Source of the DNA: JABDIP01 sp965250245
Lineage (GTDB): Bacteria; Pseudomonadota; Alphaproteobacteria; DSM-16000; Inquilinaceae
Direction of reading: 5' to 3'
Length of the DNA: 64,000 nt
NCBI GenBank assembly: GCA_965250245.1
Contig: OZ252296.1
Span: 1,922,001 to 1,986,000 of the forward strand
Made by a program: the position numbers and the translations under genes
Notes under the pieces: generated by a model
Seen by the model: only the letters and a program-made list of their open reading frames with translations
Told to the model about the DNA's origin: nothing
Database searches by the model: none
Shown here: piece after piece, positions 50,155 through 59,231 of the stretch
How the letters are laid out: every line of letters begins with the position of its first letter
Position numbering within the stretch: position 1 is the stretch's first letter

Positions 50155-51204
50155 ATGCCCGTCCTGACCACCACCATCGGCGCCTATCCCAAGCCGGACT
50201 ACGCACCTGTCCTGGGATGGTACGAGCGGCGCCCCGGGCACCAGAACAATCCGACCAAGGCCTATAGCGACTATCTGAAGGAGAAGACCGACGAGTCCGA
50301 GGCCGCCTTCGACCGAGCGACGGCGGAGGCGGTGCGCGACCAGGTCGAGGCCGGCATCGACATCCCGACCGACGGCGAAGTCCGCCGCGAGCACTACATC
50401 TACTACCATCTGCGCCATATCGAGGGTTTCGACTTCGAGGAGCTGACCGACCAGACCATGCGCGAGGGCGCCTGGCAGGCCCGGGTCCCCACCGTGCGCG
50501 GCCCATTGTCGGCCGGCGCGCCCTTCCTGGCGGAGGATTGGCGCAAGGCGCAGGCGGTCACCGACCGGCCCGTCAAGATCACCGTGCCCGGGCCGTTGAC
50601 GATCATCGACTCCACCGCCGACGCCCATTACGGCGACCCGGAGGCGCTGGCCATGGCGCTGGCCGGGGCGCTGAACGTTGAGATCCGCAGGCTGGCGGAT
50701 GCCGGCTGCCGGTGGATCCAGGTCGACGAGCCGGTATTCGCGCGCCAGCCGGACCGGGCGCTCGCCTTCGGCATCGAGGCGTTGGAGCGGTGCTTCCACG
50801 AGGTGCCGGACCATACGCGTCGCGCGGTGCATATCTGTTGCGGCTACCCGGCCAAGCTGGACGACGAGGAATACGCCAAGGCCGATCCGGGCGCCTATGG
50901 CGTGATGGCCGACGCCCTGAACGCGGCTGCGGTCGATGCGGTCTCGCTGGAGGATGCGCACCGCCACAACGATCTGCGGCTGCTGGATCGCTTCGCCGAC
51001 ACCACGATCCTGCTCGGTGTGATCGGCATCGCCCGCAGCCGGGTGGAGACGGTCGAGGAGATCCGCGCCCGTCTGGTCGAGGCGCTGGACCATATCGATG
51101 CCGACCGCCTGATCGCGGCACCCGATTGCGGGCTGATCATGCTGAACCGCGATCTGGCCTTGGCCAAGCTTGTGAACCTAGCCAAGGCGGCGAAATCGCT
51201 GTGA
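50155..51204 (+). CDS. MetE C-terminal-like cobalamin-independent methyltransferase
   Basis: This 349-residue protein is equivalent to the C-terminal catalytic barrel of MetE (vitamin B12-independent methionine synthase), without the N-terminal half. LTTTIGAYPKPDYAPVLGWY begins it. Zinc ligands are probably HICCGY and the cysteine of APDCGLIML. VDEPVFARQPDRALAFGI is the substrate loop. Stand-alone versions often handle unusual methyl donors or sulfur compounds rather than methyltetrahydrofolate. The ATG at 50155 is preferred; a GTG at 50140 would add five residues. It is divergent from the diesterase gene. Confidence 0.82.
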   Translation: MPVLTTTIGAYPKPDYAPVLGWYERRPGHQNNPTKAYSDYLKEKTDESEAAFDRATAEAVRDQVEAGIDIPTDGEVRREHYIYYHLRHIEGFDFEELTDQTMREGAWQARVPTVRGPLSAGAPFLAEDWRKAQAVTDRPVKITVPGPLTIIDSTADAHYGDPEALAMALAGALNVEIRRLADAGCRWIQVDEPVFARQPDRALAFGIEALERCFHEVPDHTRRAVHICCGYPAKLDDEEYAKADPGAYGVMADALNAAAVDAVSLEDAHRHNDLRLLDRFADTTILLGVIGIARSRVETVEEIRARLVEALDHIDADRLIAAPDCGLIMLNRDLALAKLVNLAKAAKSL

Positions 51205-51562
51205 CCTGCGCCGTTCCGCCGTGGCGATGCTGTCCGAGTTTTCAACAAACCTTCACAGTGCCGACCTTGCCAGTCGGCGGAAAACGCGGTTTGATATCTA
51301 AGCAGACCAAGCGGATAGAGCCCTAACAACAGGGCCGTCAGGTCGGCGCGAGGGAGGACCGCGTTGATCTATCGTTCGACACAAGTAGTACGCGGTGCGC
51401 ATGACTTCGTTGCGCATGGCGTGTTCTTGCGATCAACGTCCCAGTGTATCTCTTTGATTTGCCTGCAATTTGCCGATTTCGAGGACGGGTGGACCGGACC
51501 ACGTGGTCGGCGGCGGTGAAGTCGGCCTTGCGAGGCCTGGTTCAACTTTGGGAGGGGAAGGA
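51205..51562. other. 358-base gap before the sugar transporter operon
   Basis: No open frame with family features is visible. The gap contains a strong ribosome-binding site GGGAGGGGAAGG at 51549-51560. It also has AT-richer segments around 51235-51250 and 51285-51305 that may include a promoter. No operator could be assigned. Confidence 0.4.
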
Positions 51563-52921
51563 ATGAGCATCATCAGGACGATCACGCTGACGGCGATATC
51601 CGCCGCCATGTTGGGCAGCGCGGCAGCGCCGGCGCTGGCCGAGGACATCACCATCAATCTCTGGTCGCGCGCCGACCGGTCGGGCCCGCTGCGCGCCGGC
51701 AACATCGTTGGCGCCGCGGACCTGCTGAACAAGCAGTTGGCTGCCGCTGGCGTCGACACGACCGTCACCGTCGAGCTGCATGAGAACAACGCCGCCGGCT
51801 TCGACGCCGATGCGCTGGACGTGATGCGCGCCTTCGCGGTCGATCGCGGGCCGGACATCTATGTCGCGGCCCATGAGTGGGTCGGCGCCTTCGCCGATGC
51901 CGGCTATGCGATGAACCTGGAAGAGCACATCGCGGCCTATCCGGAATACTACTCCGACATCATCCCGATCCTGTGGGAATCCACCCTGGTGAAGGGCGAG
52001 CGCTATGCGATCCCGCAGGATTCCGAGATCCGCATGTTCTTCTACAACAAGGACATGCTGCGCGAGATCGGCAAATCGGAGGAGTTCATCGAGAGCCTGC
52101 CGGGCCTGGTGGAATCCGGTGAGATGACCATCTACGAGCTGGTCGACCTGGCCAAGGAAGTGGTCGATGGCGGGGCCGCGGAGTACGGCTTCGTGCACCG
52201 GCCGAATGTCGGCCCGGACTTCCAGATGGCCATGGCCAGCTTCGGCTTCGATCCGTTCGACGAGGAGTCGGGCAACCTGCAGGCCAGCGAGAGTGCGCTG
52301 ACCGACTTCTTCGCCTGGATGAAGTACTCGGTCGACCAGGGCGTGCTGCCGGACAACATCACCTCCTGGTCCTGGGATTCCGTGCACGCGGCCTTCCGTG
52401 GCGGCGAGTCCTTCATGAAGTTCCATGGCATCTGGAATGTTGGCCCGCAGCTTGAGGCGTTCGGGATCGAGACCGAGGAGGAGTATTTCCACAAGATCGG
52501 CTGGCTGCATTCGCCGGCGGCGGAGGAGGGCGGCCGTCCCGCCAACCTGTCGCATCCGATCGTGTATGTGGTGAACCCGAACTCCGAAAACGCCGATCTG
52601 GCGGCGCTGCTGGTGGCGATCGCCAGCCAGGGCTATTTCAACACGCCGCATGCGGTCACGACCAACCACACGCCGATCAATTTCGGCCAGGCGTCGATGC
52701 CGCGCTTCATCGAGGAAGGCTGGGCCCTGCGCGCCGGCACGCCGATGCTGGAGTATTCGACGTTCATGCCGAACCACACCCGGATCGGTGAGTTCAACGC
52801 CATCATCTACAAGGGCATCCAGGGTGTTCAGACCGGGCGCCTGTCGCCGGAAGAGGCGGCCGTTTTCACCGTCGACGAGCTGCAGTCCGAGCTCGGCGAC
52901 GACGTCGTCATCCTGAACTAG
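51563..52921 (+). CDS. Sugar-type ABC transporter solute-binding protein
   Basis: This family 1 extracellular binding protein of 452 residues has signal peptide ITLTAISAAMLGSAAAPALA. VMRAFAVDRGPDIYVAAHEW, RYAIPQDSEIRMFFYNKDML and MKFHGIWNVGPQLEAFGIET are the carbohydrate-binding family landmarks. It is the first gene of a four- or five-gene operon with two permeases and a UgpC-like ATPase. The ligand is likely an oligosaccharide or glycoside, not identifiable further. A strong hairpin follows the stop codon. Confidence 0.9.
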   Translation: MSIIRTITLTAISAAMLGSAAAPALAEDITINLWSRADRSGPLRAGNIVGAADLLNKQLAAAGVDTTVTVELHENNAAGFDADALDVMRAFAVDRGPDIYVAAHEWVGAFADAGYAMNLEEHIAAYPEYYSDIIPILWESTLVKGERYAIPQDSEIRMFFYNKDMLREIGKSEEFIESLPGLVESGEMTIYELVDLAKEVVDGGAAEYGFVHRPNVGPDFQMAMASFGFDPFDEESGNLQASESALTDFFAWMKYSVDQGVLPDNITSWSWDSVHAAFRGGESFMKFHGIWNVGPQLEAFGIETEEEYFHKIGWLHSPAAEEGGRPANLSHPIVYVVNPNSENADLAALLVAIASQGYFNTPHAVTTNHTPINFGQASMPRFIEEGWALRAGTPMLEYSTFMPNHTRIGEFNAIIYKGIQGVQTGRLSPEEAAVFTVDELQSELGDDVVILN

Positions 52922-52929
52922 CGGAAGGT

Positions 52930-52970
52930 TCGGGAGGGGCCGGGGACAATAGCTCCCCGGCCCCTCCCGA
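52930..52970 (+). terminator. 17-bp intercistronic hairpin after binding-protein gene
   Basis: Bases 52930-52946 pair perfectly with 52954-52970 around a CAATAGC loop. It has no U tract and the permease genes follow at once. An mRNA-stabilising or attenuating element that raises binding-protein yield over permease is more likely than full termination. Confidence 0.75.
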
Positions 52971-52979
52971 CCCGATGCC

Positions 52980-53894
52980 GTGACGGCGTTTACCGGGGCG
53001 CGGCTGCGCCAATCGACCAATTTCGTGATCTTCCTGGGGCCGGCGATCATCCTGCTGGCGATGTTCTTCGTCGCCCCGGTCTTCGTCGACATCTTCATCG
53101 CGTTCACCGATATGGGGCGCACGCTCCAGATCACCGAGTTCACGACGGAGAACTTCGAGCGCATGGCCACCGGCGACCGGCGGCTCAGCAGCACGCTGGC
53201 GCTCACCTTCATCTATGTCCTGGGCACGCTGGCGATCTTCAACGTCACCTTCGGGCTGATCCTGGCCCTGGTCACGACCGCGATTCCCGACAAGGCCGGC
53301 GGCTTCTTCCGCGCCGTCTGGCTGCTGCCGCGCATGAGCCCGTCGGTGGTCTACGCGCTGCTCTGGGCCTGGGCGATCGATCCCAATGAGCGCGGCCTCC
53401 TGAACCAGATCCTCAGTGTCGTCGGGGTCGGCCCGGTCGACATGGAGAGCAATGCGCCGATGATGCTCATCATCTTCGCCAACGGCTTCATCGGAGCCTC
53501 GATGGGGATGATCATCTTCACCTCGGCGATCCGCGGCATTCCCGAGCACCTGTTCCATGCCGCCCGGGTCGACGGGGCCGGCGGCCTGTCGATCATCCGC
53601 CACATCACGCTGCCGGCGATCCGCTGGCCGCTCAGCTTCATCACCGTCTACCAGACCCTCTCGCTGCTGGTCAGCTTCGAATACATCTGGCTGATCACCG
53701 ATGGCGGGCCGTTCTACGACACCACGGTCTATGCCCTCTATGTCTACAAGCGCGCCTTCGAGAGCGGGCAATACGCCTATGGTGCCGCCCTGGCACTGGG
53801 GCTGGTGATCATCGGCATCGCCGCCGCGCTCGCCATGTGGCGCTTCCTCGACATGAAACGGCTCCTGCAGGAGCCGCGGATCGAGGTGCACTGA
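52980..53894 (+). CDS. Sugar ABC transporter permease, MalF-like
   Basis: This inner-membrane permease of 304 residues has about six helices and the EAA loop EHLFHAARVDGAGGLSIIRH followed by ITLPAIRWPLSFITVYQT. The conserved late segment is FEYIWLITDGGPFYDTTVYA. Start is a GTG at 52980, close behind the hairpin and without an obvious ribosome-binding site. It pairs with the next gene, which begins one base after its stop codon. Confidence 0.9.
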   Translation: MTAFTGARLRQSTNFVIFLGPAIILLAMFFVAPVFVDIFIAFTDMGRTLQITEFTTENFERMATGDRRLSSTLALTFIYVLGTLAIFNVTFGLILALVTTAIPDKAGGFFRAVWLLPRMSPSVVYALLWAWAIDPNERGLLNQILSVVGVGPVDMESNAPMMLIIFANGFIGASMGMIIFTSAIRGIPEHLFHAARVDGAGGLSIIRHITLPAIRWPLSFITVYQTLSLLVSFEYIWLITDGGPFYDTTVYALYVYKRAFESGQYAYGAALALGLVIIGIAAALAMWRFLDMKRLLQEPRIEVH

Positions 53895-53895
53895 G

Positions 53896-54990
53896 ATGGC
53901 CGTCCTGACCCGCGAGGGCCCGGCGCCCAACGCCCTGCTGCAATCCGACTGGGACGCGCTGGCCGCCAGGGCGCGCAACCGGCGGCGGCTGACCCAGGCC
54001 GGGCTGATCGTCTTCCTGATCATCGTCTCCCTGCCGATCCTGCTGCCCTATTTCTGGATGTTCACCATCTCGGTCTCGGCGAAGACCGGTGGCGTCGAGT
54101 CGGCGGTGCTGTGGAAGTCCTGCGCGGTGCTGGCGCCGGCGGTGGTCGCCTTCGCCTTCATCCGCATGGGGCTTGAGGACCGGCGCTGGCGGGTGCTGGC
54201 GACCATTGCCCTGATCGCGGTCACCGTGCTGCTGCTCGGCATCCTGATCGGCGGCGACCTGCACGCCCAGAACTACCGCTTCTTCTGGGTGGCGGATTTC
54301 GTCGCCGACCTGCCGGGTCGGCGCGAGGCGACCGCCGCCAGCCAGTTCCCCTGGGTGTGGACCGCCTTCTTCAACTCGCTGGCCGTCGCCGGCATGCAGA
54401 CGGTGCTGGTGGTGACGGTCTCGACCCTGGCCGGCTACTACCTGTCCCGCTTCGCCTTTGCCGGCCGTGCCGCCTTCATGCAGTCATTGCTGGTGCTGCA
54501 CGCCTTCCCGGCGATGACCCTGGTGATCCCGATCTTCCTGCTGATGTATTGGAGCGGGCTGCTGGACACCCGCACCGGCGTCATCCTGGTCATCGTCACG
54601 CTGGAGCTGCCCTTCGCGGTCTTCATCATGAAGGGCTTCTTCGACGCGGTGCCCTGGGACATCGAGATGAGTGCCATCACCGACGGCGCCACACGGCGTC
54701 AGGCCTTCTTCATGGTGGTGCTGCCGCAGGTCAAGGTCGGGCTGATCGCGGTCGGGGTCTTCGCCTTCATCCGCGGCTGGGAGGAATACGTCTTCGTCCG
54801 CACCCTGCTGTTCGACAAGCAGAACTGGGTGATGAGCCTGTACCTGTTCTTCGTGGCCGAGGACATCATGGGCGTCGATTACGGCATGGTCGCCGCGGTC
54901 AGCGTCTTCTACGTGCTGCCCAGCCTGCTGCTCTACATCTTCTGCCAGAAATTCCTCGTCCAGATGAGCCTGGGCGGGATCAAGGGATAG
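53896..54990 (+). CDS. Sugar ABC transporter permease, MalG-like
   Basis: The 364-residue second permease has about seven helices, and its EAA loop is WDIEMSAITDGATRRQAFFM followed by VVLPQVKVGLIAVGVFAF. It is longer than most MalG proteins: between residues 60 and 140 there is an added membrane segment and periplasmic loop (RRWRVLATIALIAVTVLLLG). VLHAFPAMTLVIPIFLLMYW is the conserved core. The next gene starts five bases downstream. Confidence 0.9.
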   Translation: MAVLTREGPAPNALLQSDWDALAARARNRRRLTQAGLIVFLIIVSLPILLPYFWMFTISVSAKTGGVESAVLWKSCAVLAPAVVAFAFIRMGLEDRRWRVLATIALIAVTVLLLGILIGGDLHAQNYRFFWVADFVADLPGRREATAASQFPWVWTAFFNSLAVAGMQTVLVVTVSTLAGYYLSRFAFAGRAAFMQSLLVLHAFPAMTLVIPIFLLMYWSGLLDTRTGVILVIVTLELPFAVFIMKGFFDAVPWDIEMSAITDGATRRQAFFMVVLPQVKVGLIAVGVFAFIRGWEEYVFVRTLLFDKQNWVMSLYLFFVAEDIMGVDYGMVAAVSVFYVLPSLLLYIFCQKFLVQMSLGGIKG

Positions 54991-54994
54991 CGCC

Positions 54995-56068
54995 ATGGCC
55001 CGCATCGAATTGAAGGAACTGAGCAAGGCCTGGGGCGACGTGGTCGCGGTGGAGGGCATGGACCTGACCATCGAGGATGGCGAGTTCGTCGCGGTGCTCG
55101 GCCCCTCCGGCTGCGGCAAGTCGACGACGCTGTTCATGCTGGCCGGCATCTATGCCCCGACCGGCGGCGCGCTGACCTTCGACGGCGCCGTGGTCAACGA
55201 GGTCGAGGCCCGCGACCGCAATGTCGGCATCGTCTTTCAGTCCTATGCGCTCTACCCGCACATGACGGTGCTGCAGAACATCATGTTCCCGCTGCGCTTC
55301 AAATCGGTGCCCCAGGACGAGGCGCGCAGCCGCGCGGTGGAGGCGGCGCGGCTGGTGCAGGTGGAGGAGCTGCTGGACCGCCGCCCCGGCCAGATGTCCG
55401 GCGGCCAGCAGCAGCGCGTCGCCCTGGCCCGGGCGCTGGTCAAGCAGCCGCAACTCCTGCTGCTCGACGAGCCGCTGTCCAACCTCGACGCCACGCTGCG
55501 CCTGTCCATGCGCACCGAGATCAAGAAGCTGCAGCGCCAGCTCGGCGTCACCACCATCCTGGTCACCCACGACCAGATCGAGGCCACCACCATGGCCGAC
55601 CGCATCATCTGCATGAGCAAGGGCCGTATCGAGCAGGTGGGCCCGCCCGACGACCTCTACCACCGCCCCTCCAGCATCTTCGTCGCCAGCTTTGTCGGCG
55701 CGCCGCCGATCAACCTGCTGCCGGGAGAGGCGGCCAATGGCTCCGTCGCCGTCAACGGCCAGGAACTGCCGCGCCAGGGCGATGCCGCCGGTGCGGTGAC
55801 CCTGGGAGTCCGGCCGGAGCACGTGCGCTTCGCGGATGACGGCATTCCCGGCCGTGTCGAGGATGTCGAGCCCATGGGCCGGGAGACCCTGTTCCTGGTC
55901 GATACCGACCTCGGGCAAATGCGCGCCCTCAATGGCGGCGGCGACGATGACCGGCGCCATGCCGTGGGCGACCAGGTGCATATCCGCTTCCGCGACGCCG
56001 ATACCCTGCTGTTCGACTCGCAGTCCGAACGGCTGCTGCCAGACGTCCGCGTCTCCATCCCCGGCTGA
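54995..56068 (+). CDS. Sugar ABC transporter ATP-binding protein, UgpC/MsmK-like
   Basis: The 357-residue ATPase has Walker A VLGPSGCGKSTTLFML, Q loop FQSYALYPHMTV, signature MSGGQQQRVALARALV, Walker B LLLLDEPLSNLDATLR and switch LVTHDQIEATTM. The C-terminal TOBE-like regulatory domain includes VASFVGAPPINLLPGEA and LGVRPEHVRFAD. Standard length for the MalK/UgpC group. It completes the carbohydrate transporter that begins at 51563. Confidence 0.93.
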   Translation: MARIELKELSKAWGDVVAVEGMDLTIEDGEFVAVLGPSGCGKSTTLFMLAGIYAPTGGALTFDGAVVNEVEARDRNVGIVFQSYALYPHMTVLQNIMFPLRFKSVPQDEARSRAVEAARLVQVEELLDRRPGQMSGGQQQRVALARALVKQPQLLLLDEPLSNLDATLRLSMRTEIKKLQRQLGVTTILVTHDQIEATTMADRIICMSKGRIEQVGPPDDLYHRPSSIFVASFVGAPPINLLPGEAANGSVAVNGQELPRQGDAAGAVTLGVRPEHVRFADDGIPGRVEDVEPMGRETLFLVDTDLGQMRALNGGGDDDRRHAVGDQVHIRFRDADTLLFDSQSERLLPDVRVSIPG

Positions 56069-56074
56069 CGGACC

Positions 56075-57136
56075 TTGGCGGCGAGCCTGTTCCACGAGAC
56101 CTGCGACGCGCTGCCGGAGGTCGCCCAGGATCGCCGCGACGCCATTCTGGCCGGCGCGGCCGACCCCGACACCCATGGCTGGCTCCATGACGAGATCGCC
56201 GCGCTGCGCCTCACGGAGCTTCGGCCGTCGGAGCAGGCGGTATCGGCCGGCGACGCGGTCCGGGTCCTGTTCTGGAATGCCGAACGCGGCTTCCATCCGG
56301 AGGCCTCGGCAGCGCTGCTGGCGGGGCAGGGGGCGGGCGTCAGCCTGCTCTGCGAACTGGATTGCGGCATGGCCCGGACCGGTCAGCGCCATACCGCCCG
56401 CGATCTCGCCGATCGGCTGGGGCAGGGCTGTGCCTATGCCGTGGAGTTCCTCGAGCTCGGGCTCGGCCATCCGCGCGAGCTGGAGACCATCGAGGACGAT
56501 CACAACGCCCTCGGGTTCCATGGCGGCGCCATCCTCTCTGTGCATCCGCTCGCCCGGCCGGTGCTGATCCGGCTGGAGCGCGAGGGCGGATGGTTCGACG
56601 GCAGCCGGCACGAGCGCCGGGTCGGCGGACGCATCGCCCAGGCGGCGATGCTCGGCATCGGCGGCACGGACGTGGTCGTGGCCGCCGTGCATCTGGAAAG
56701 CCACAGCGACCCCGATCACCGCGCCGGTCAGATGCGCGACCTTCTGGATGCGATCGAGCGCTACGCGCCCGGCGCGCCGGCCATCATCGGCGGCGACTTC
56801 AACACCGCCTCGGCCGGGCGCGACGAGTTGCGGCGCCCCGGCGCGATGGAGGCGCTGCTGGCCGACGACCCGGACCGGCTGCTCCGGCCGATGCCCCATG
56901 AGCCGCTGTTCGCGGTGGCCCGCGAGGCCGGATATTCCTGGGAGCCCTGCAATGACGACCGGCCGACCCAACGGCCGCGCCCGGACGAGCCGGATTGGCC
57001 CCTGGGTCGCATCGACTGGTTCTTCGCGCGCGGCCTGGACTGCTTTGATCCGGTCACCATCCCGGCCGTCGACCAGACGGGCGCGGCAATCTCCGATCAC
57101 GACGCGCTGGCCGTCACCATTCGGCCCGCCGGCTAG
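56075..57136 (+). CDS. Endonuclease/exonuclease/phosphatase-family protein
   Basis: This metal-dependent phosphodiesterase/phosphatase-fold protein has 353 residues. Core motifs are VRVLFWNAERGF (Asn site), SLLCELDCGM (Glu), AAVHLESHS (His), AIIGGDFNTASAGRD (Asp/Asn) and AISDHDALAVTI (terminal Asp-His). No signal peptide is visible, so it is probably cytosolic. The start is a TTG at 56075, seven bases after the transporter ATPase, so it is likely part of that operon. A sugar-phosphate or diester product of the imported substrate is a guess. Confidence 0.8.
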   Translation: MAASLFHETCDALPEVAQDRRDAILAGAADPDTHGWLHDEIAALRLTELRPSEQAVSAGDAVRVLFWNAERGFHPEASAALLAGQGAGVSLLCELDCGMARTGQRHTARDLADRLGQGCAYAVEFLELGLGHPRELETIEDDHNALGFHGGAILSVHPLARPVLIRLEREGGWFDGSRHERRVGGRIAQAAMLGIGGTDVVVAAVHLESHSDPDHRAGQMRDLLDAIERYAPGAPAIIGGDFNTASAGRDELRRPGAMEALLADDPDRLLRPMPHEPLFAVAREAGYSWEPCNDDRPTQRPRPDEPDWPLGRIDWFFARGLDCFDPVTIPAVDQTGAAISDHDALAVTIRPAG

Positions 57137-57294
57137 GCAGAATTGCGCAGACGGCCGATGACAAGCCGGTTCCGGTCTTCTATGGTCGCGCTCCGGCGGC
57201 CGCGTCGGGGCATCTTTCCGTCATCAAGGGTTGATGTTGTCGGGCGATGGGCCGATGTTTGCGGCGCGCGACGGATTGTCCACGGCGAGGGTCA

Positions 57295-57513
57295 ATGGCC
57301 AAAGAAGAGTTGATACAGTTCAGCGGGACGGTGGTTGAAAAGCTGCCCAACGCGATGTTCCGGGTGAAGCTTGAGAACGACCACGAGATCATTGCGCACA
57401 CCGCGGGGAAGATGCGCAAGTTCCGCATCCGGGTGATGCCCGGCGACAAGGTCGATGTGGAGATGACCCCCTACGACCTGACCAAGGGCCGCATTACCTT
57501 CCGCCACAAATAG
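57295..57513 (+). CDS. infA: Translation initiation factor IF-1
   Basis: IF-1 is a 72-residue OB-fold protein that binds the ribosomal A site during initiation. The sequence MAKEELIQFSGTVVEKLPNA is the conserved opening. HEIIAHTAGKMRKFRIRV, MPGDKVDVEMTPYDLTKGRI and the TFRHK end follow. The start at 57295 is set by family length. It stands alone on the plus strand, and the next gene faces it. It is a housekeeping anchor that supports a chromosomal origin for this part of the window. Confidence 0.96.
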   Translation: MAKEELIQFSGTVVEKLPNAMFRVKLENDHEIIAHTAGKMRKFRIRVMPGDKVDVEMTPYDLTKGRITFRHK

Positions 57514-57555
57514 CGCCGGCCGTCGCCGCACCAAAGCGGTCGCTGGCTACTCTCC

Positions 57556-58200
57556 CTACAAATCGACGCCCCTGCGGTCCATGACCTCCTGCCAGGTCGC
57601 GGTCGGATCGTCCGTGAACACCAGCGCCGGATCGGCCGGGGCGGTGAACCAGTCGTTGCGCTGCATTTCCGATTCGAGCTGCCCCGGCCCCCAGCCGGCA
57701 TAGCCGAGCGCGAACAGGCTGTCCTCCGGGCCGTTGCCGCCGGCGATGCTGTCCAGGATGTCGGGCTGCCCGGTCACCGCGAAATCTCGGCCGACAATGT
57801 CGCTGCTATCGGAGACGTGGTCGGCGCTGTGCAGGATGAGGCCGCGTTCCGGCTGGACCGGTCCGCCGTAATAGAGTCCGATCGTACCCTGCGCCCCCTC
57901 CGACGGACGGCCAAGCTCGTCCAGGAGGTCCGCGATGTCGACGGTCGCGATGCGGCGGTTGACGATCAATCCCAGCGCGCCGTCGGCGTCGTGGGAGATC
58001 ATCAGGATCACCGTCTCCGCGAAGCGCGGATCCGGCATGCCGGGCTCTGCGACGAGGAACTGGCCGGAGAGGGTGGCATCCTCGGCCGCCATGGGCGCCC
58101 CAAGGCTGAGCAGTGACGCCAGCAGCATAAGGCACGCGGCCGCCGAGCGGCGCGCCAGCCGGCCAAATGCAGTGGGGATGGGATGGAATGCGGCTGACAC
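57556..58200 (-). CDS. YqgE/AlgH-family protein with N-terminal export-like segment
   Basis: A member of the YqgE/AlgH family, 214 residues from the GTG at 58200. Family landmarks are LSGQFLVAEPGMPDPRFAET, ALGLIVNRRIATVDIADLL, YYGGPVQPERGLILHSAD and LFALGYAGWGPGQLESEMQR. Unlike the usual cytosolic YqgE, it begins with a basic plus hydrophobic stretch RSAAACLMLLASLLSLGAPM followed by AAED, which looks like a signal peptide. GGAAGG lies ten bases before 58200; starts at 58248 and 58275 are also open. Function of the family is not established. Confidence 0.82.
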   Translation of the reverse strand: MSAAFHPIPTAFGRLARRSAAACLMLLASLLSLGAPMAAEDATLSGQFLVAEPGMPDPRFAETVILMISHDADGALGLIVNRRIATVDIADLLDELGRPSEGAQGTIGLYYGGPVQPERGLILHSADHVSDSSDIVGRDFAVTGQPDILDSIAGGNGPEDSLFALGYAGWGPGQLESEMQRNDWFTAPADPALVFTDDPTATWQEVMDRRGVDL

Positions 58201-58316
58201 GGCGGCGCGGCCTTCCGGTGGGGCCGGACGACCGGCCGATGCCGGCATGCTAACAGACCGCGACGACGGCGGCACCGGACGCCGTGTCTCCGGCGTCCGG
58301 TGCGAAGCCGTGCGGG

Positions 58317-59045
58317 TCAGCCGCGGGTGAAGGGTGCCGCGGCCTTGTTGGCGACGTCGATGGCCATGCCGGTCAGCTTGGCGCTCTCGTTCATGAGCGC
58401 GTCCATGCTGCCCATCGCATGGCGCGACTGCAGGTCGACCACCTCCTCGACCGAGGAGGCGCCGAACACCGCCATGGTGGCCTCGACATTGCGCTCGGCG
58501 GCCTTGCGGGAGAAGTCCATCATCTCCTCGCCCAGGCTGCGCATGCCCTCGGCAAGCGCCGTTCCGCTGGCGACATAGGCGTTCATGTCGACCGCGCCGA
58601 AGGCCGGGAAGTCGGCGAGGTTCGGCATCTGGGGAAATTGGGGAAACTGGGGCATCTGGGGGAAGCCCTGGAACATCGTGGCGGAGGAGAAACCGAACGG
58701 CCAGGAGGCCTCGACCTTGGTCTCCTCGACGGTCTCGTCGATCACCGGTCCGTCATCCTCCAGCTCCTCCGGAGCCTCTTCGGCGGCCGATTCCAGGACC
58801 GTGACATCCTCCACCGGAGTCGGCTCGGGCGCGGTCTTCGGCGCCTCGGCGACGGTGTCCTCGACCACCGGGGCCGGCTCGGCGGCCTCGGCCGCGGTCA
58901 GCGGCACGACATTGCTCTCGGGCTCGGGGGCGGCCGGCTTGGCAGAGACCTTCAACGGCTTCTTGGCCGGCGAACGGGTCTTGCTGATGGTGGCCTTGGC
59001 GGGACGGCTGCCGGTCCCGCGCGACGGAGACTTTCTGGTCGCCAT
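58317..59045 (-). CDS. Phasin-family protein
   Basis: A polyhydroxyalkanoate granule-associated protein of 242 residues. The C-terminal 110 residues are the helical phasin domain (MRSLGEEMMDFSRKAAERNV, then HAMGSMDALMNESAKLTGMA). The N-terminal half is a Lys/Pro/Ala-rich then strongly acidic linker, joined by the short aromatic-proline repeat FPQMPQFPQFPQMPN. The ATG at 59045 has GGAG upstream. It suggests the organism stores carbon as polyester granules, although no phaC or phaZ is in the window. Confidence 0.85.
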   Translation of the reverse strand: MATRKSPSRGTGSRPAKATISKTRSPAKKPLKVSAKPAAPEPESNVVPLTAAEAAEPAPVVEDTVAEAPKTAPEPTPVEDVTVLESAAEEAPEELEDDGPVIDETVEETKVEASWPFGFSSATMFQGFPQMPQFPQFPQMPNLADFPAFGAVDMNAYVASGTALAEGMRSLGEEMMDFSRKAAERNVEATMAVFGASSVEEVVDLQSRHAMGSMDALMNESAKLTGMAIDVANKAAAPFTRG

Positions 59046-59231
59046 GTCACGCAACTCCTGAACGATTTCCGGGGTATCTCGATCTCTCGCGGCCGGCGGG
59101 CGGCCACCGGCCGCGCCGTTGCACGGCAACGGAATCTCATTTCCCGGAGAGTGTATCAGGAGTTTTGTTGCAGTGCAACAATTCCGAAACGGAAATGTGC
59201 GATTTCAGCCGCCGTCCCTGAACTGCACCGC

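Noticed and set aside
54980..57100. Long minus-strand open frame of about 706 codons
   Set aside because: Antisense to the UgpC-like ATPase and the phosphodiesterase-like gene, both of which have clear motifs.
46826..57136. A full xylose-use locus made of xylA and the sugar ABC transporter
   Set aside because: They are over 3 kb apart, on opposite strands, with unrelated genes between and no xylB; the transporter looks suited to larger sugars.
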